Below are positions 17,538-25,594 of a DNA stretch of 64,000 nt, piece after piece (the first letter of the stretch is position 1; the number at the start of each line of letters is the position of its first letter). Below the pieces are notes generated by a model. It had not been told where the DNA came from, ran no database searches, and saw only the letters and a program-made list of their open reading frames with translations. The stretch comes from SHZL01 sp963708905 (GTDB taxonomy: Bacteria > Pseudomonadota > Gammaproteobacteria > Xanthomonadales > SZUA-36): positions 12,002 to 76,001 of the forward strand of contig CAVPUV010000009.1 of NCBI GenBank assembly GCA_963708905.1. The letters are read 5' to 3'. Position numbers and translations under genes: made by a program.

Positions 17538-17893
17538 ATTTTGTTTGACCACCGTTGAACTGTCTGAGCCAGACCGAGAAGAATGGCAATCCATATCACG
17601 TACGCGAGGACAATGCCCAGCGGCTTCGGCCATGCGAACCATCCAGGGGCATTCATCAATCCAAATTTCCAAAGAATAGAGGTAAAAGGGCGGGTGAGAA
17701 GCAAGGCCGGAACCGCCAGAACCCAGAAAAATACTTCCCCAATTAGATCAACTACGCCAGGGAAAACAGACTTAATTGCAGTAGAGAGCCAAAGAAGCGT
17801 CCCATGCAGGGCAAGTGCTGCCGCGCAGAATTTAAGGCTACGTACCAGACCTCGAACCGAGGGAGTAAATACTGCCGCAAGAATTTGCTTCAT
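17534..17893 (-). CDS. Hypothetical membrane protein in attC cassette
   Basis: The 119-residue protein has about three hydrophobic segments (FCAAALALHGTLLWLS, GEVFFWVLAVPALLL, GIVLAYVIWIAILLGLA). It begins 42 nt beyond the GTTGGGC core site of attC 17935-18015. Its TAA stop lies inside ATTTAAC (17533-17539), a perfect RYYYAAC core, but the rest of an attC there has been replaced by vapC. A GTG at 17905 is an alternative start. No family recognised. Confidence 0.7.
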   Translation of the reverse strand: MKQILAAVFTPSVRGLVRSLKFCAAALALHGTLLWLSTAIKSVFPGVVDLIGEVFFWVLAVPALLLTRPFTSILWKFGLMNAPGWFAWPKPLGIVLAYVIWIAILLGLAQTVQRWSNKI

Positions 17894-17934
17894 GCTGTTT
17901 TTCACTGCCTGACGATCATCGCTACCTTCTGCCG

Positions 17935-18015
17935 GCCCAACGCCCCGCAAAACCGGCCCGTGTAAAGCGGGCGCAGACCGCTTTGCACGGGTCCGCGTTG
18001 ATGCGGATGTTATGT
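17935..18015 (-). repeat. attC recombination site
   Basis: On the minus strand the site runs from ACATAAC (18009-18015) to GTTGGGC (17935-17941). The stop codon TAA of the CDF gene lies inside the first core. Between them a strong hairpin pairs CCCGTGTAAAGCGG with CCGCTTTGCACGGG. Length (81 bp), core sequences and position between two genes fit an integron attC site. Confidence 0.85.
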
Positions 18016-18624
18016 GGCTCCATGAAGCTCTGCACGTGCCGCCGACAAGACCCGACCTGCCGACCGCAAGAAGAGCACGACCAGGAATGAAGCAACTAAC
18101 AGGTCCGGCCAACCCGATCCGGTCGCCCAAACTCCGCCGGCGGCGATGAAGACGGAAAGATTTGAAGCGATGTCGTTGCGAGAGCATTCCCACACAGAAC
18201 TCATGTTGACGTCTTCGGCTCGGTGCCGCCAGAGAAGCCCCAGGCAAACACCGTTCGCCGCGAGGCCGAGCAGACTGAACACGCCCATTAGTTCGAACAG
18301 CGGGACGTTAGGATTCACAAGTTTGTATCCAATCTGGCCGGCTACGACGAGAGCCGCGAGAAGGATCAGCAGGCCTTTGAAGAAGGCCACGCGCGCTTTC
18401 ATTCGCGCGCCAAGGCTCACTGCGTAGAGACTGAGCGCATACGTTAATGCGTCGCCGAGATTGTCGAGACTGTCCGACAGCAGCGCGGCGGAACCTGCAT
18501 AGAGTCCGGCCGCCACAATGACGAAGAACATCGCGGCGTTGATGGCGAAAACAATTTTCAAGGTTGCGCTCTGCCGCTCGCGCAGGGCATCAAGTTCGCA
18601 ACCGTGATCGCAGCATCCACTCAT
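18010..18624 (-). CDS. Cation diffusion facilitator family transporter, membrane domain only
   Basis: Six membrane helices are predictable. The metal-site motif in helix 2, SDSLDNLGD, and NDIASN in helix 5 match CDF transporters, which export Zn/Co/Cd by proton exchange. A Cys/His-rich start (SGCCDHGCE) may bind metal. At 204 residues it lacks the usual cytoplasmic C-terminal domain, as in short CDF variants. I chose the ATG at 18624 because the longer frame is unrelated sequence. It is an integron-type cassette gene, its stop embedded in attC 17935-18015. Confidence 0.85.
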   Translation of the reverse strand: MSGCCDHGCELDALRERQSATLKIVFAINAAMFFVIVAAGLYAGSAALLSDSLDNLGDALTYALSLYAVSLGARMKARVAFFKGLLILLAALVVAGQIGYKLVNPNVPLFELMGVFSLLGLAANGVCLGLLWRHRAEDVNMSSVWECSRNDIASNLSVFIAAGGVWATGSGWPDLLVASFLVVLFLRSAGRVLSAARAELHGAT

Positions 18625-18883
18625 AAGAGAAACCTGGACATTATGACTTCCGCGCAAAGTGGCTGCGCGTCCGCTCGAACTAAAGTTAGAACTCGCTAAT
18701 CTGATATCCACCTGGCGTAAACATTTCAATTGACCAACGTGATCAACATCGAATAGGATACCAACCACTTTTGAAGCCGCGCTGATCGCGGCTTTTCCGT
18801 TTCTGAGATACCGCAAATCCATCGTTGCTGGCATTGCTCTTTTTGTGGATCGTCCACAGCTAAATTTCAACTAAGGAGCAAAA

Positions 18884-19267
18884 ATGCTATCAAATTCTAA
18901 ATTACAATCAATTATCTGGACTTCCCGCATAGACGATGCTGAAGATTTTTATCGCAATGTGCTTGGTCTTGTCATGAAGGGAAAATCCGATGGCGCTGTA
19001 GTTTTCGACGTCAACGGCAGTGATCTTCTGATTTCCCCCGTCCCATCGACGACACCAACTGAGCATACAGTGCTCGGATTCTCTGTACCCGATGTCGATC
19101 TCATCGTTACTATACTCGCAGATCGCGGCATTGTATTCGAACGATTCGACGGATTCCCACATGAACCAGACGGCACATTGACTACTCCTGATGGTTCGCG
19201 AGTTGCATGGTTTCGTGACCCAGACGGGAATCTCTTATCCGTGGTGCAGTTTCCTCAAAGCCGATAA
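18884..19267 (+). CDS. VOC family protein (glyoxalase-like)
   Basis: A 127-residue VOC protein: LQSIIWTSRIDDAEDFYRNVLGLVMK starts the first unit, and VAWFRDPDGNLLSVVQF is the standard closing motif. AAGGAG lies 6 nt before the ATG, one of the best ribosome sites in the island. It is plus-stranded, opposite to nearly all cassette genes. It probably sits in the same cassette as the CDF gene or in one whose attC has decayed (weak remnant near 18640-18691). Substrate unknown. Confidence 0.85.
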   Translation: MLSNSKLQSIIWTSRIDDAEDFYRNVLGLVMKGKSDGAVVFDVNGSDLLISPVPSTTPTEHTVLGFSVPDVDLIVTILADRGIVFERFDGFPHEPDGTLTTPDGSRVAWFRDPDGNLLSVVQFPQSR

Positions 19268-19409
19268 CGGTAATTGTCATAGCAGTGAGATGGCCAAGGA
19301 AGGCTAATCCAAACCAACCGCAGTGGTGGACCGCTTTGGGTCGTACGCTGGCGTTCTTCCAGACACACCGGGTAGCCAGGGGGCGGTTACCCGCTCCCCA
19401 GCCCCCTCA

Positions 19410-19443
19410 GAACCGTACGTGAAAGTTTCCCCTCATACGGCTC
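19410..19443 (-). ncRNA. Group II intron domain V
   Basis: On the minus strand this 34-nt segment begins GAGCCGTATGAG, has a GAAA tetraloop and closes with ACGTACGGTTC, the standard catalytic domain V hairpin. It lies 41 nt after the reverse transcriptase stop, as expected. Confidence 0.9.
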
Positions 19444-19484
19444 AAGCCCTTGAAAGCCGAATGCTCTGCGCATCGGCCGGTCAG

Positions 19485-20945
19485 TCACGTGCTGGCTATC
19501 CATGCTGGGTCAGTCCGGTGGTGCCGTGTAAGCACCTGGTGGTCCAGTCTACGGGCCATCCGCCAGCGCTGGCGGAAGTAGGTTCGATAAGCCGGATCAA
19601 AGGGCGTGGCGGCACTTTGGATCTTGACGTGTCGGCGAACGGGTAGTTCACTGGCCTTGAAGACAGCCAGTGGCTTGCCGTTCTTAACTGCGCAGAATCG
19701 CCAGGAGCCCCAGAGGTGGCGCCAGTAGCGGTGGAATCGCCAACGGGCGGTTTTGCCGGGGTGACGTTTTCTGCTCCAGCGTTGGAGTAGGTGATAGACG
19801 TTCTTGTCGATGCGGCCGAAGAGCGCTTTGACGACGGCGAATCGGCACTGATACGCCCAGCCTTGCAGCTTGCGGTTCAGTACCCGCACAAAGTCGGCGA
19901 GGGGCCAGGCGATGGTAGTCATCGCCCAGGCTTTCATCGCGGATTCCATGGCTCGTACCGCCTCCTTGGCGCGCTGGATCAGCAGCTTGCCGCGATATTT
20001 GCGCACGTTGAAACCGAGAAAGTCGAACCCTTCGTCGATGTGGCGTATGTGGGTCTTCTCCAGGGACAGCGCCAAGCCGCGCTCTGCCAGAAACACTTGC
20101 ACGGCAGGCAAGACCTGTTCACGCAACAGGGCTTCACTGACGCCGGTGATGACGAAGTCATCGGCGTAGCGCACCACATTGACCTTAGCACCGCGACGCG
20201 GCAGGTGGCGGCGCACGGCCGCCTCCAACCCATCGAGCGTCAGGTTCATGAGCGTGGGTGAGATCGTGCCACCCTGCGGGGTGCCGGCAGTGGTGGGTTG
20301 GTACTGGCCGGTGTCGATGACCCCGGCGCTCAACCACAGCTGGAGCAGGCGCTTGTCCATGGGGACATTGGCCAGCAGCCAGTCATGACTGATCCGGTCG
20401 AAACAGCTTTTGACGTCGCAATCCAAAACCCAGGTCGGCGAGCGCCGCTTTGCCAGCGCAATAAAACACTGTCCGATGGCGTCAGCGACCGAACGCTTCG
20501 GGCGGAAGCCGTATGAATGGATATCCGCTCGCATCTCGGCCACGGGTACCAGCGCCAGGTTGTGGAGCGCTTGCATGGCGCGATCCTTCATCGTCGGAAT
20601 ACCCAGTGGTCGGCTCTTCCCGTCTGGCTTGGGGATTTCCACACGCCTGACCGGTTGCGGACGATAACGGCCCACCTCCAGTTGCCTGCGGATTTCCGGC
20701 CAGTGATGGCGGAGGTAATCCGGCAATTCATCGACGCTCATGCCGTCGATGCCCGGCGCGCCTCTGTTCTGGCGCACTTGCTTCAATGCGCGTTGCAGGT
20801 TGGCCCGGTCCAACACTTGGGCCAGCAACGCTTGCGGTTGAATCGACTCCGGTTGTCCTGACGGTCCAGCGACGAGTTCATCCTGCGGTGTGCCCGCAGC
20901 CTGCCTTGGCAGGTGGTCAGATGCGTTCCCGTCTCTCTCCATCAT
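19485..20945 (-). CDS. ltrA: Group II intron reverse transcriptase/maturase (LtrA-like)
   Basis: The protein of about 486 residues has RT motifs in order: RAPGIDGMSVDEL-like APGIDGMSVDELPDYL, RRVEIPKPDGKSRPLGIPTMKDR, GFRPKRSVADAI, VLDCDVKSCFDRI, GTPQGGTISPTL and the active site VVRYADDFVI. The maturase (X) domain follows, and no endonuclease domain is present, as usual for IIC introns. The enzyme splices and reverse-transcribes its own intron. I chose the ATG pair at 20945 (AAGGA upstream); a TTG at 21026 would add 27 residues in the structured RNA region. Confidence 0.93.
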   Translation of the reverse strand: MMERDGNASDHLPRQAAGTPQDELVAGPSGQPESIQPQALLAQVLDRANLQRALKQVRQNRGAPGIDGMSVDELPDYLRHHWPEIRRQLEVGRYRPQPVRRVEIPKPDGKSRPLGIPTMKDRAMQALHNLALVPVAEMRADIHSYGFRPKRSVADAIGQCFIALAKRRSPTWVLDCDVKSCFDRISHDWLLANVPMDKRLLQLWLSAGVIDTGQYQPTTAGTPQGGTISPTLMNLTLDGLEAAVRRHLPRRGAKVNVVRYADDFVITGVSEALLREQVLPAVQVFLAERGLALSLEKTHIRHIDEGFDFLGFNVRKYRGKLLIQRAKEAVRAMESAMKAWAMTTIAWPLADFVRVLNRKLQGWAYQCRFAVVKALFGRIDKNVYHLLQRWSRKRHPGKTARWRFHRYWRHLWGSWRFCAVKNGKPLAVFKASELPVRRHVKIQSAATPFDPAYRTYFRQRWRMARRLDHQVLTRHHRTDPAWIAST

Positions 20946-21351
20946 GGTCCTTCGTCTTTCATCGTTCGGGCCTTCGGCGGGGGCGCCGCCTACTATGCCC
21001 TCTGCTGACTTCTCCACGGTATTCAACGTCCGTTTCCGGGCGCCCAGCTTCTACATTTCCGAAGCATCGGGGAGATCTCCCGGGGTAAGACACGTTACCT
21101 TCACTGCATAGACGCCGGATTTACAAAATGCACCCCATTCGCAGATGGAGGGCTTCGCGGTCACGTGCCCGCTCGCCCCGGATGCATCACGCCTCATATC
21201 CGGTTTTTGTTCATCGCCCCGCAGTTTCGGATTGGGCTTCCTCCAGACCTCGCCTCGCGACGACGCCCTTGCCCTTCTCCTTGCCTTCGGCTCTGCGTAA
21301 ACTTGGCCACAGGACTTTCACCTGCGAAGTAACGCGCCATGCCCGGCGCAC

Positions 21352-21401
21352 ACGTCATGGTCAGCGGCGCCGACAGGCGTCCGCTGCACCTAAAGTTGGA
21401 C
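21352..21401 (-). repeat. Partial attC of the brnTA cassette, interrupted by the intron
   Basis: Five nt after the brnA stop on the minus strand comes the core GTCCAAC (21395-21401). TTTAGGTGCAG and a hairpin AGCGGACGCC...GGCGCCGCT follow. The sequence ends TGACGT exactly where the intron begins, so the GTTRRRY half is displaced to the far side. The far half was not found with confidence. Confidence 0.75.
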
Positions 21402-21406
21402 TGCTC

Positions 21407-21682
21407 CTACACCGACTCACGCAGTACATTGGCCATGCGTGTCTGCCATCCGGGACCAGTAGCCTTCCAGCGCGCGAGCGTATCGGGTGGCAATCTCAGG
21501 CTAATTGCAACTTTTGATTCTGGAGACCTGGGACGCCCACGCGGCTTGAGCATATTAGCCGCGGTGCGCGCGCCAAAGATCTTCGGCAGAACTTCCCTCG
21601 CAGGGCGCGCTTTCGCAATCATGGCGGTGGTCCATTCCGGATTTTTACGGATGGTCTTTTTAGGATTGGGTTGCTTTTTCAT
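21407..21682 (-). CDS. brnA: BrnA antitoxin
   Basis: The 91-residue protein ends RGRPRSPESKVAISLRLPPD followed by TLARWKATGPGWQTRM, the BrnA DNA-binding signature (ribbon-helix-helix). BrnA binds and neutralises BrnT and represses the operon. The start overlaps brnT by 23 nt, typical for this pair. Its TAG is followed within 5 nt by the attC core GTCCAAC. Confidence 0.92.
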   Translation of the reverse strand: MKKQPNPKKTIRKNPEWTTAMIAKARPAREVLPKIFGARTAANMLKPRGRPRSPESKVAISLRLPPDTLARWKATGPGWQTRMANVLRESV

Positions 21683-21929
21683 ATCGTTTCACCTCGCGTT
21701 TGTTGGCCTTGCGCAGACTGATGACCCGAGGCTTGCCGTCGCGTGGTGTGAAAACCACGCTATGCAACCGATCCCCAAGGAAGCCAAGCACGCAATATCG
21801 CCGTTCTCCATAATCTTTACGTCTGTCTTCCCAAATTAGGGCCGTTGCCCAGTCGAGTTGCTCGGCGAGGTCCAATGAGAGACCACGCTGTGCAATATTG
21901 CGGCCTTCCTTTTTTGGGTCCTTGTCCAC
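21660..21929 (-). CDS. brnT: BrnT toxin (RelE-fold ribonuclease)
   Basis: The 89-residue product contains the BrnT core: KEGRNIAQRGLSLDLAEQLDW, RKDYGERRYCVLGFLGDRLHSVVFTPR and ISLRKANKREVKRYE, including the conserved R-K...R-E helix. BrnT is a ribosome-independent RNase toxin. I chose the GTG at 21929, which lies just downstream of a perfect palindrome. A TTG at 21956 lies within that palindrome and is less likely. The ribosome site is weak. Confidence 0.88.
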   Translation of the reverse strand: MDKDPKKEGRNIAQRGLSLDLAEQLDWATALIWEDRRKDYGERRYCVLGFLGDRLHSVVFTPRDGKPRVISLRKANKREVKRYEKATQS

Positions 21930-21934
21930 ACCGC

Positions 21935-21958
21935 TATTGTATATACGTATATACAATA
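21935..21958 (-). promoter_or_regulatory. Perfect 24-bp palindrome, likely brnTA operator/promoter
   Basis: The core TTGTATATACGTATATACAA (21937-21956) is extended by two further complementary pairs on each side. It lies 5 nt before the brnT start and includes TATA-rich -10-like elements. Location and symmetry fit binding by dimeric BrnA. Confidence 0.7.
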
Positions 21959-22000
21959 AAACAAGCCGGCGGATAACCGGCGTACCACTCTCACCGCGCG

Positions 22001-22170
22001 GTCCAACGAAGCTGTAGAAAAACCCCGGTCGCTTTTTTCTGGGTATATTTCATCGAGAAAATCGCGCTCCTACGTGCATTCTGGATTTGTTTTGCATCGC
22101 GAAAAGTATTTCAGAGCACTCTCGGCACGAAAAATTCATCTCCTGAAGCATCGCGCGAGTTTTTCTACAG
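22001..22170. mobile_element. Short inverted-repeat element (MITE-like) at an attC core site
   Basis: An element of 159 bp (22012-22170) begins CTGTAGAAAAAC and ends GTTTTTCTACAG, perfect 12-bp inverted ends. It encodes nothing. On one side it abuts the attC 22171-22230; on the other it leaves GTCCAAC (22001-22007), i.e. GTTGGAC on the minus strand, a good core site from which the brnTA cassette starts. The same TTTTTCTACAG end abuts the attC at 30142, indicating a shared target preference. Confidence 0.72.
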
Positions 22171-22230
22171 TCTCAACGCCTGAGTTAAGCCGACCCGCGA
22201 AGCGGGTTCGGCTTGAATGAATTGTTAGGC
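22171..22230 (-). repeat. attC recombination site (class 1-like)
   Basis: This 60-bp site closely resembles the 59-base elements of mobile integrons. On the minus strand GCCTAAC (22224-22230) starts it, AATTCATTCAAGCCG and CGGCTTAACTCAGGCGTT form the outer arms, and CCCGCTTCGCGGG the tip. The last core is altered to GTTGAGA, where the inverted-repeat element abuts. Confidence 0.9.
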
Positions 22231-22231
22231 T

Positions 22232-23375
22232 GCGGATCCATCGCTGCCCATCGTGGTGCCACAGAAGTCGGCCTTTGCCAAAGCTCGGCAGCGGGTGGGA
22301 AGTGTTCCGCTGCAACGACTGTTTGAAGAGACGGCGGTGCCGATGGCCTCGCCCTCGACGCCTGGAGCGTGGTATCGCAACTGGCGGTTGATGAGTCTGG
22401 ACGGGAGCACGATGGAAGTGCCCGACACGGCGGCCAATGGCGAGCATTTTGGGCGACCGAGCGCGAGTCGTGGGGAGAAGAGCGCCTATCCGCGGCTGCG
22501 GTGGGCGGCGCTGGGCGAGGCCGGGACCCGGGCGGTGGTCGGACTGGAGGTAGGACCGTATGGAGAAGGAGAGAAGTCGCTGGCCCGTCCCCTGCTGCAG
22601 CGGCTGTCGTCAGGAATGCTCTGCTTGTGCGACCGCTACTACTACGGATTCGACTTGTGGGAAGAAGCCCGGCACAGCGGCGCGCACCTGCTGTGGCGGA
22701 TCAAGAAGAACTCGGTCTTGCCGGTCGAGGAACGCCTCCCCGACGGTTCCTACCTGAGCCGCGCTTTTCCTTCGGACCGGCGGCGACGAATGGACCATCC
22801 GGGGGTCCCTGTCCGCGTGATCGATTACCAGCTCGACGATCCGGGCCGACCCTCGGCCGAGCCCCTGTATCGGCTGGTGAGCACCATCCTCGATCCTGAC
22901 CACGCCCCGGCCCATGAACTGGCGGCCCTCTATGCCGAACGCTGGGAGGTGGAAATCAGCATCAAGGAAATCAAGATCTACCAAGGGCGGCCCAACGTGG
23001 TCTTGCGCAGCAAGAAACCTGACGGAGTCGTGCAAGAGCTCTACGGCTTCGCCATCGTTCACTACGCGATCCGTTGGCTCCTCCATCAGGCTGCCCTTCA
23101 GGAGGAGATCGATCCGGATCGACTGTCCTTTACTGGCGCCCTCCGGGCCATGCGACGCAAGCTCTCCAGGCCCGAGAGCTTTTCCCCCCGGTAGGTGGCC
23201 GGCCCTGTTGCGAGAAGCCGCGGCCGAAGTACTCGAGGAGCGAAACCCTCGGCGTCTGCGGGCCAACCCCCGCGTGCTCAAACGTGCCGTGCTCGGCTAC
23301 CCGCCCAAACGCGCCAAGCACGCGCACTGGCCCCAACCCACCAAACGGCCGTCTGAAGCCGTGGTCATTAAGTGA
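22232..23375 (+). pseudogene. IS4-family transposase remnant, 5'-truncated and frameshifted
   Basis: The frame opens without a proper N-terminus (SLPIVVPQKSAFAKARQRVG), immediately after the GTTAGGC attC core, so about 90 residues are missing. DDE parts remain: LMSLDGSTMEVPDT (first Asp), LCDRYYYGFDLW (second Asp) and LYAERWEVEISIKEIK (Y-(2)-R-(3)-E...K signature). At about 23185, within TTTTCCCCCC, a one-base shift moves into the frame encoding FPPGRWPALLREAAAEVLEER and ending VVIK. The insertion seems to have removed the natural end of the neighbouring cytochrome gene. Confidence 0.85.
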
Positions 23376-23907
23376 ACGGTATTGCCCCTAGGGCAAGCCT
23401 GATCCGTGCGGTCATGGTGATTGTCCTGTGGCCAGGTGCGGCAGGCTGCGGAGGTTGCCGTCTCAAGTGGGCGATGATGTCGGACAGGTCTTTTTCCGAG
23501 AGCGGATAGAAGGTGTACGAGATCATTCCAAGCGCCGAGCTTCCATCACGCTTGACGCCGAAACGGATGAGGCGCGCCAGTTCCGAATCGCTGTAGCTCA
23601 GGATGATCCAAGACAGATTGGGAGCGGTAACGCTGTAATAACCATCCATGTCGATGGAGCCGCCTTGTCCTGTCTTTCCGTGGCACCCGGCCCAGCACCC
23701 TACGATCTTGGACAAGCGCTCACCTTCGACGGAATCGGGCAATCCCAGCCCAGATTTCAACGGTACGAGCGGTATATTGTGAGTGCGGCGCAGCTTCCAT
23801 TCGGAAGTACCGAAGAGGATGGCGGCGCCGACCAACGTAATCATGCCAATGAAGGTCAAGAAAACCGCGAGAATCCTGCAAAATTTGCGGTGGCGGATAC
23901 AGGGCAT
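23368..23907 (-). CDS. Membrane-anchored cytochrome c-like protein with CX3CH motif
   Basis: One N-terminal helix (ILAVFLTFIGMITLVGAAILF) anchors a single domain. GERLSKIVGCWAGCHGKTGQGG contains Cys-x3-Cys-His rather than the usual CXXCH, and LGMISYTFYPLSEKDLSDIIAHLR supplies the axial Met region and last helix. A second cassette cytochrome (26207-26608) has CINCH at the same place. The start at 23907 lies 22 nt beyond the attC core GTTAGGC. The C-terminus after ARIRLALG probably comes from the adjoining IS4 end. Confidence 0.75.
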   Translation of the reverse strand: MPCIRHRKFCRILAVFLTFIGMITLVGAAILFGTSEWKLRRTHNIPLVPLKSGLGLPDSVEGERLSKIVGCWAGCHGKTGQGGSIDMDGYYSVTAPNLSWIILSYSDSELARLIRFGVKRDGSSALGMISYTFYPLSEKDLSDIIAHLRRQPPQPAAPGHRTITMTARIRLALGAIPFT

Positions 23908-23928
23908 GGTGATACTGATTGGTGAGCA

Positions 23929-23989
23929 GCCTAACGTGCGCGTTGAGCGGGCCGCGCAGCGGACCGTCCGCTGCATGCCGTTGTTAGCC
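23929..23989 (-). repeat. attC recombination site
   Basis: Cores GCCTAAC (23929-23935) and GTTAGCC (23983-23989) flank a hairpin GCAGCGGA-CCG-TCCGCTGC. On the minus strand GTTAGGC leads directly into the cytochrome cassette. On the other side lies the methyltransferase of the restriction-modification cassette. Confidence 0.9.
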
Positions 23990-24080
23990 GACCGGCGGAT
24001 GGTGTTCGGCGGCAGCCTCTGCGATTTGAGACGACAGAAGATGGTTGACTAACCAGGTAAACATCGCTATTCTTTCGCCT

Positions 24081-25421
24081 ATGAAAAAGAGCAAGAGCGC
24101 TCAGTCTCCCCCCACGGACGTTCGCCCCGATGCGGCGGCATCGCAGCTTGGAACCGTTCTTCGGTCGGAGCGCGAATCTCGTGGTTGGACGTTGGAACGA
24201 CTCGCCAAGAAACTGCAAGTGACAAAGGGTTACGTGTCGCGCCTTGAAGGAGGGAAAGCGAGACCGGCAGCCAAAATAATCGAGCGTCTGGCGAAGACCT
24301 GGCAGATGGATCCGGCCCCTCTCCTGATCCTCGCCGGTCATGTTCCTGCGGATGTGCGAGAGATTCTTCAGAACCATCCTGTGGAGGCACCAACCATGCT
24401 GCGTCACTCGTTTGGAGAAGGGGCTTATGACAACACGCCCCGAGCCGCGTCGTCCTTTACCGTTCGCGAGAGCCACAGTTCGTATGCCACCGACAAACCG
24501 GACTATAAGTTGGTCGAGGACGACTGTTTCTCCTGGCTGGCCCGACGCGAACCCTGCTCGATTCACGCAGTGGTCACGGACCCACCTTACGGCCTCAAGG
24601 AGTACACACCAGAAGAGAAATCCAAGCTTCGCCGGGGAAGAGGCGGCGTGTGGCGGATTCCACCGGCGCTTGGCGGATGTATACGTCAGCCTGTTCCACG
24701 CTTCACCGTGCTTAGCGAGAAAGAACGGTGCGAACTGGGCGTGTTCTTCTCCCGCTGGGCTAAGAGTGTCTTGCGAGTGCTTGTGCCGGGTGGGCACGTC
24801 TTCATCGCTACCAACCCGCTTCTTTCGCACCTGGTCTACGTCGCAATGATGGAGGCTGGCTTCGAGAAGCGAGGCGAGATCATTCGACTGGTTCAAACGT
24901 TGCGCGGCGGCGACCGCCCCAAGAATGCACACAAGGAATTTGAGGATGTGACTGTCATGCCGCGATCCTGCTGGGAACCATGGGGTCTCTTCAGGAAGCC
25001 GTGCGAAGGGCGGGTGCAGGATAATCTTCGCAAGTGGAAGACCGGCGGCTTGAGGCGCATCGGAGAAGAGCAGCCATTCTGTGACGTGATTAGGAGCTCG
25101 CCAACGCGTTCCCCCGAAAGAGATATTGCCCCGCATCCGTCTCTGAAGCCGCAAGCCTTCATGCGCCAGATCGTGCGGGCATCGCTGCCGCTCGGGGAGG
25201 GCGTTGTGCTCGATCCTTTCATGGGTGGCGGTTCGACAATCGCTGCAGCCGCAGCCGTCTGCTACCAGAGCATCGGCATCGAGAGCGACCCCGAGTTCTT
25301 CGCCATGGCCAAAGCCGCGGTTCCTCGACTGGCCGCGTTCGTGCCAAACGGGGACGGAAACGCGCGGCTTGCTGTAAATGGCAAGACCGCGACGCGGGAC
25401 CAGCAAAGTCTCTTCGCCTGA
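24081..25421 (+). CDS. Beta-class DNA methyltransferase fused to an N-terminal XRE HTH
   Basis: Residues about 20-95 form an HTH (TLERLAKKLQVTKGYVSRLEGGKARP). The catalytic motif IV TDPPYGLKEY at about 180 precedes the SAM motif I region VVLDPFMGGGSTIAAAAAV at about 385, the beta-class order; DPPY predicts N6-adenine or N4-cytosine methylation. The HTH may let the enzyme repress its own operon, as in several self-regulating methyltransferases. It converges on the candidate nuclease gene inside the same attC-bounded cassette. The ATG at 24081 has no strong ribosome site; a TTG at 24045 is possible. Confidence 0.88.
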   Translation: MKKSKSAQSPPTDVRPDAAASQLGTVLRSERESRGWTLERLAKKLQVTKGYVSRLEGGKARPAAKIIERLAKTWQMDPAPLLILAGHVPADVREILQNHPVEAPTMLRHSFGEGAYDNTPRAASSFTVRESHSSYATDKPDYKLVEDDCFSWLARREPCSIHAVVTDPPYGLKEYTPEEKSKLRRGRGGVWRIPPALGGCIRQPVPRFTVLSEKERCELGVFFSRWAKSVLRVLVPGGHVFIATNPLLSHLVYVAMMEAGFEKRGEIIRLVQTLRGGDRPKNAHKEFEDVTVMPRSCWEPWGLFRKPCEGRVQDNLRKWKTGGLRRIGEEQPFCDVIRSSPTRSPERDIAPHPSLKPQAFMRQIVRASLPLGEGVVLDPFMGGGSTIAAAAAVCYQSIGIESDPEFFAMAKAAVPRLAAFVPNGDGNARLAVNGKTATRDQQSLFA

Positions 25422-25594
25422 GGAACCCTTGGGTGCGTAGCAGCTGGTCACGGCTGCGCCAGCACAGTCCGGTGTGCACCCACTCCGACATCGGGGAGGC
25501 GATACAGAAAGTTCCGCCGAAGTTTCTCGACGCCCGACGCCGTTATTGAAGCAGTAGGAGTCCGACGGGACGCCCCCTTACGCCCCGAGAAAGA

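Larger units (their letters stand above)
19365..21351 (-). mobile_element. Group IIC intron inserted in an attC site
   Basis: The intron reads right to left. Its 5' end is GTGCGCCGGGC at 21351, the usual group II/IIC start. It encodes a reverse transcriptase (19485-20945), has a 34-nt domain V (19410-19443), and ends near 19365 after a GGGGGC/GCCCCC domain VI stem; this 3' boundary is approximate. The 5' exon (21352-21401) is the left part of the brnTA attC. Insertion at attC is the known habit of the 'attC' subgroup of IIC introns. Confidence 0.88.

Noticed and set aside
17533..17539. GTTAAAT/ATTTAAC core at the vapC end.
   Set aside because: A perfect 7-mer, but no second core or hairpin within 150 bp; probably the half of a lost attC or chance.
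18640..18691. Possible degraded attC before the CDF gene (TTCTAACTTTAG ... CGCGCA/TGCGCG).
   Set aside because: Its first half resembles other attCs of the array, but no GTTRRRY partner can be found, so it was not listed as a site.
23931..25451. Open frame of about 506 codons opposite the methyltransferase.
   Set aside because: It lacks any motif and crosses the attC; the plus-strand gene is clear.
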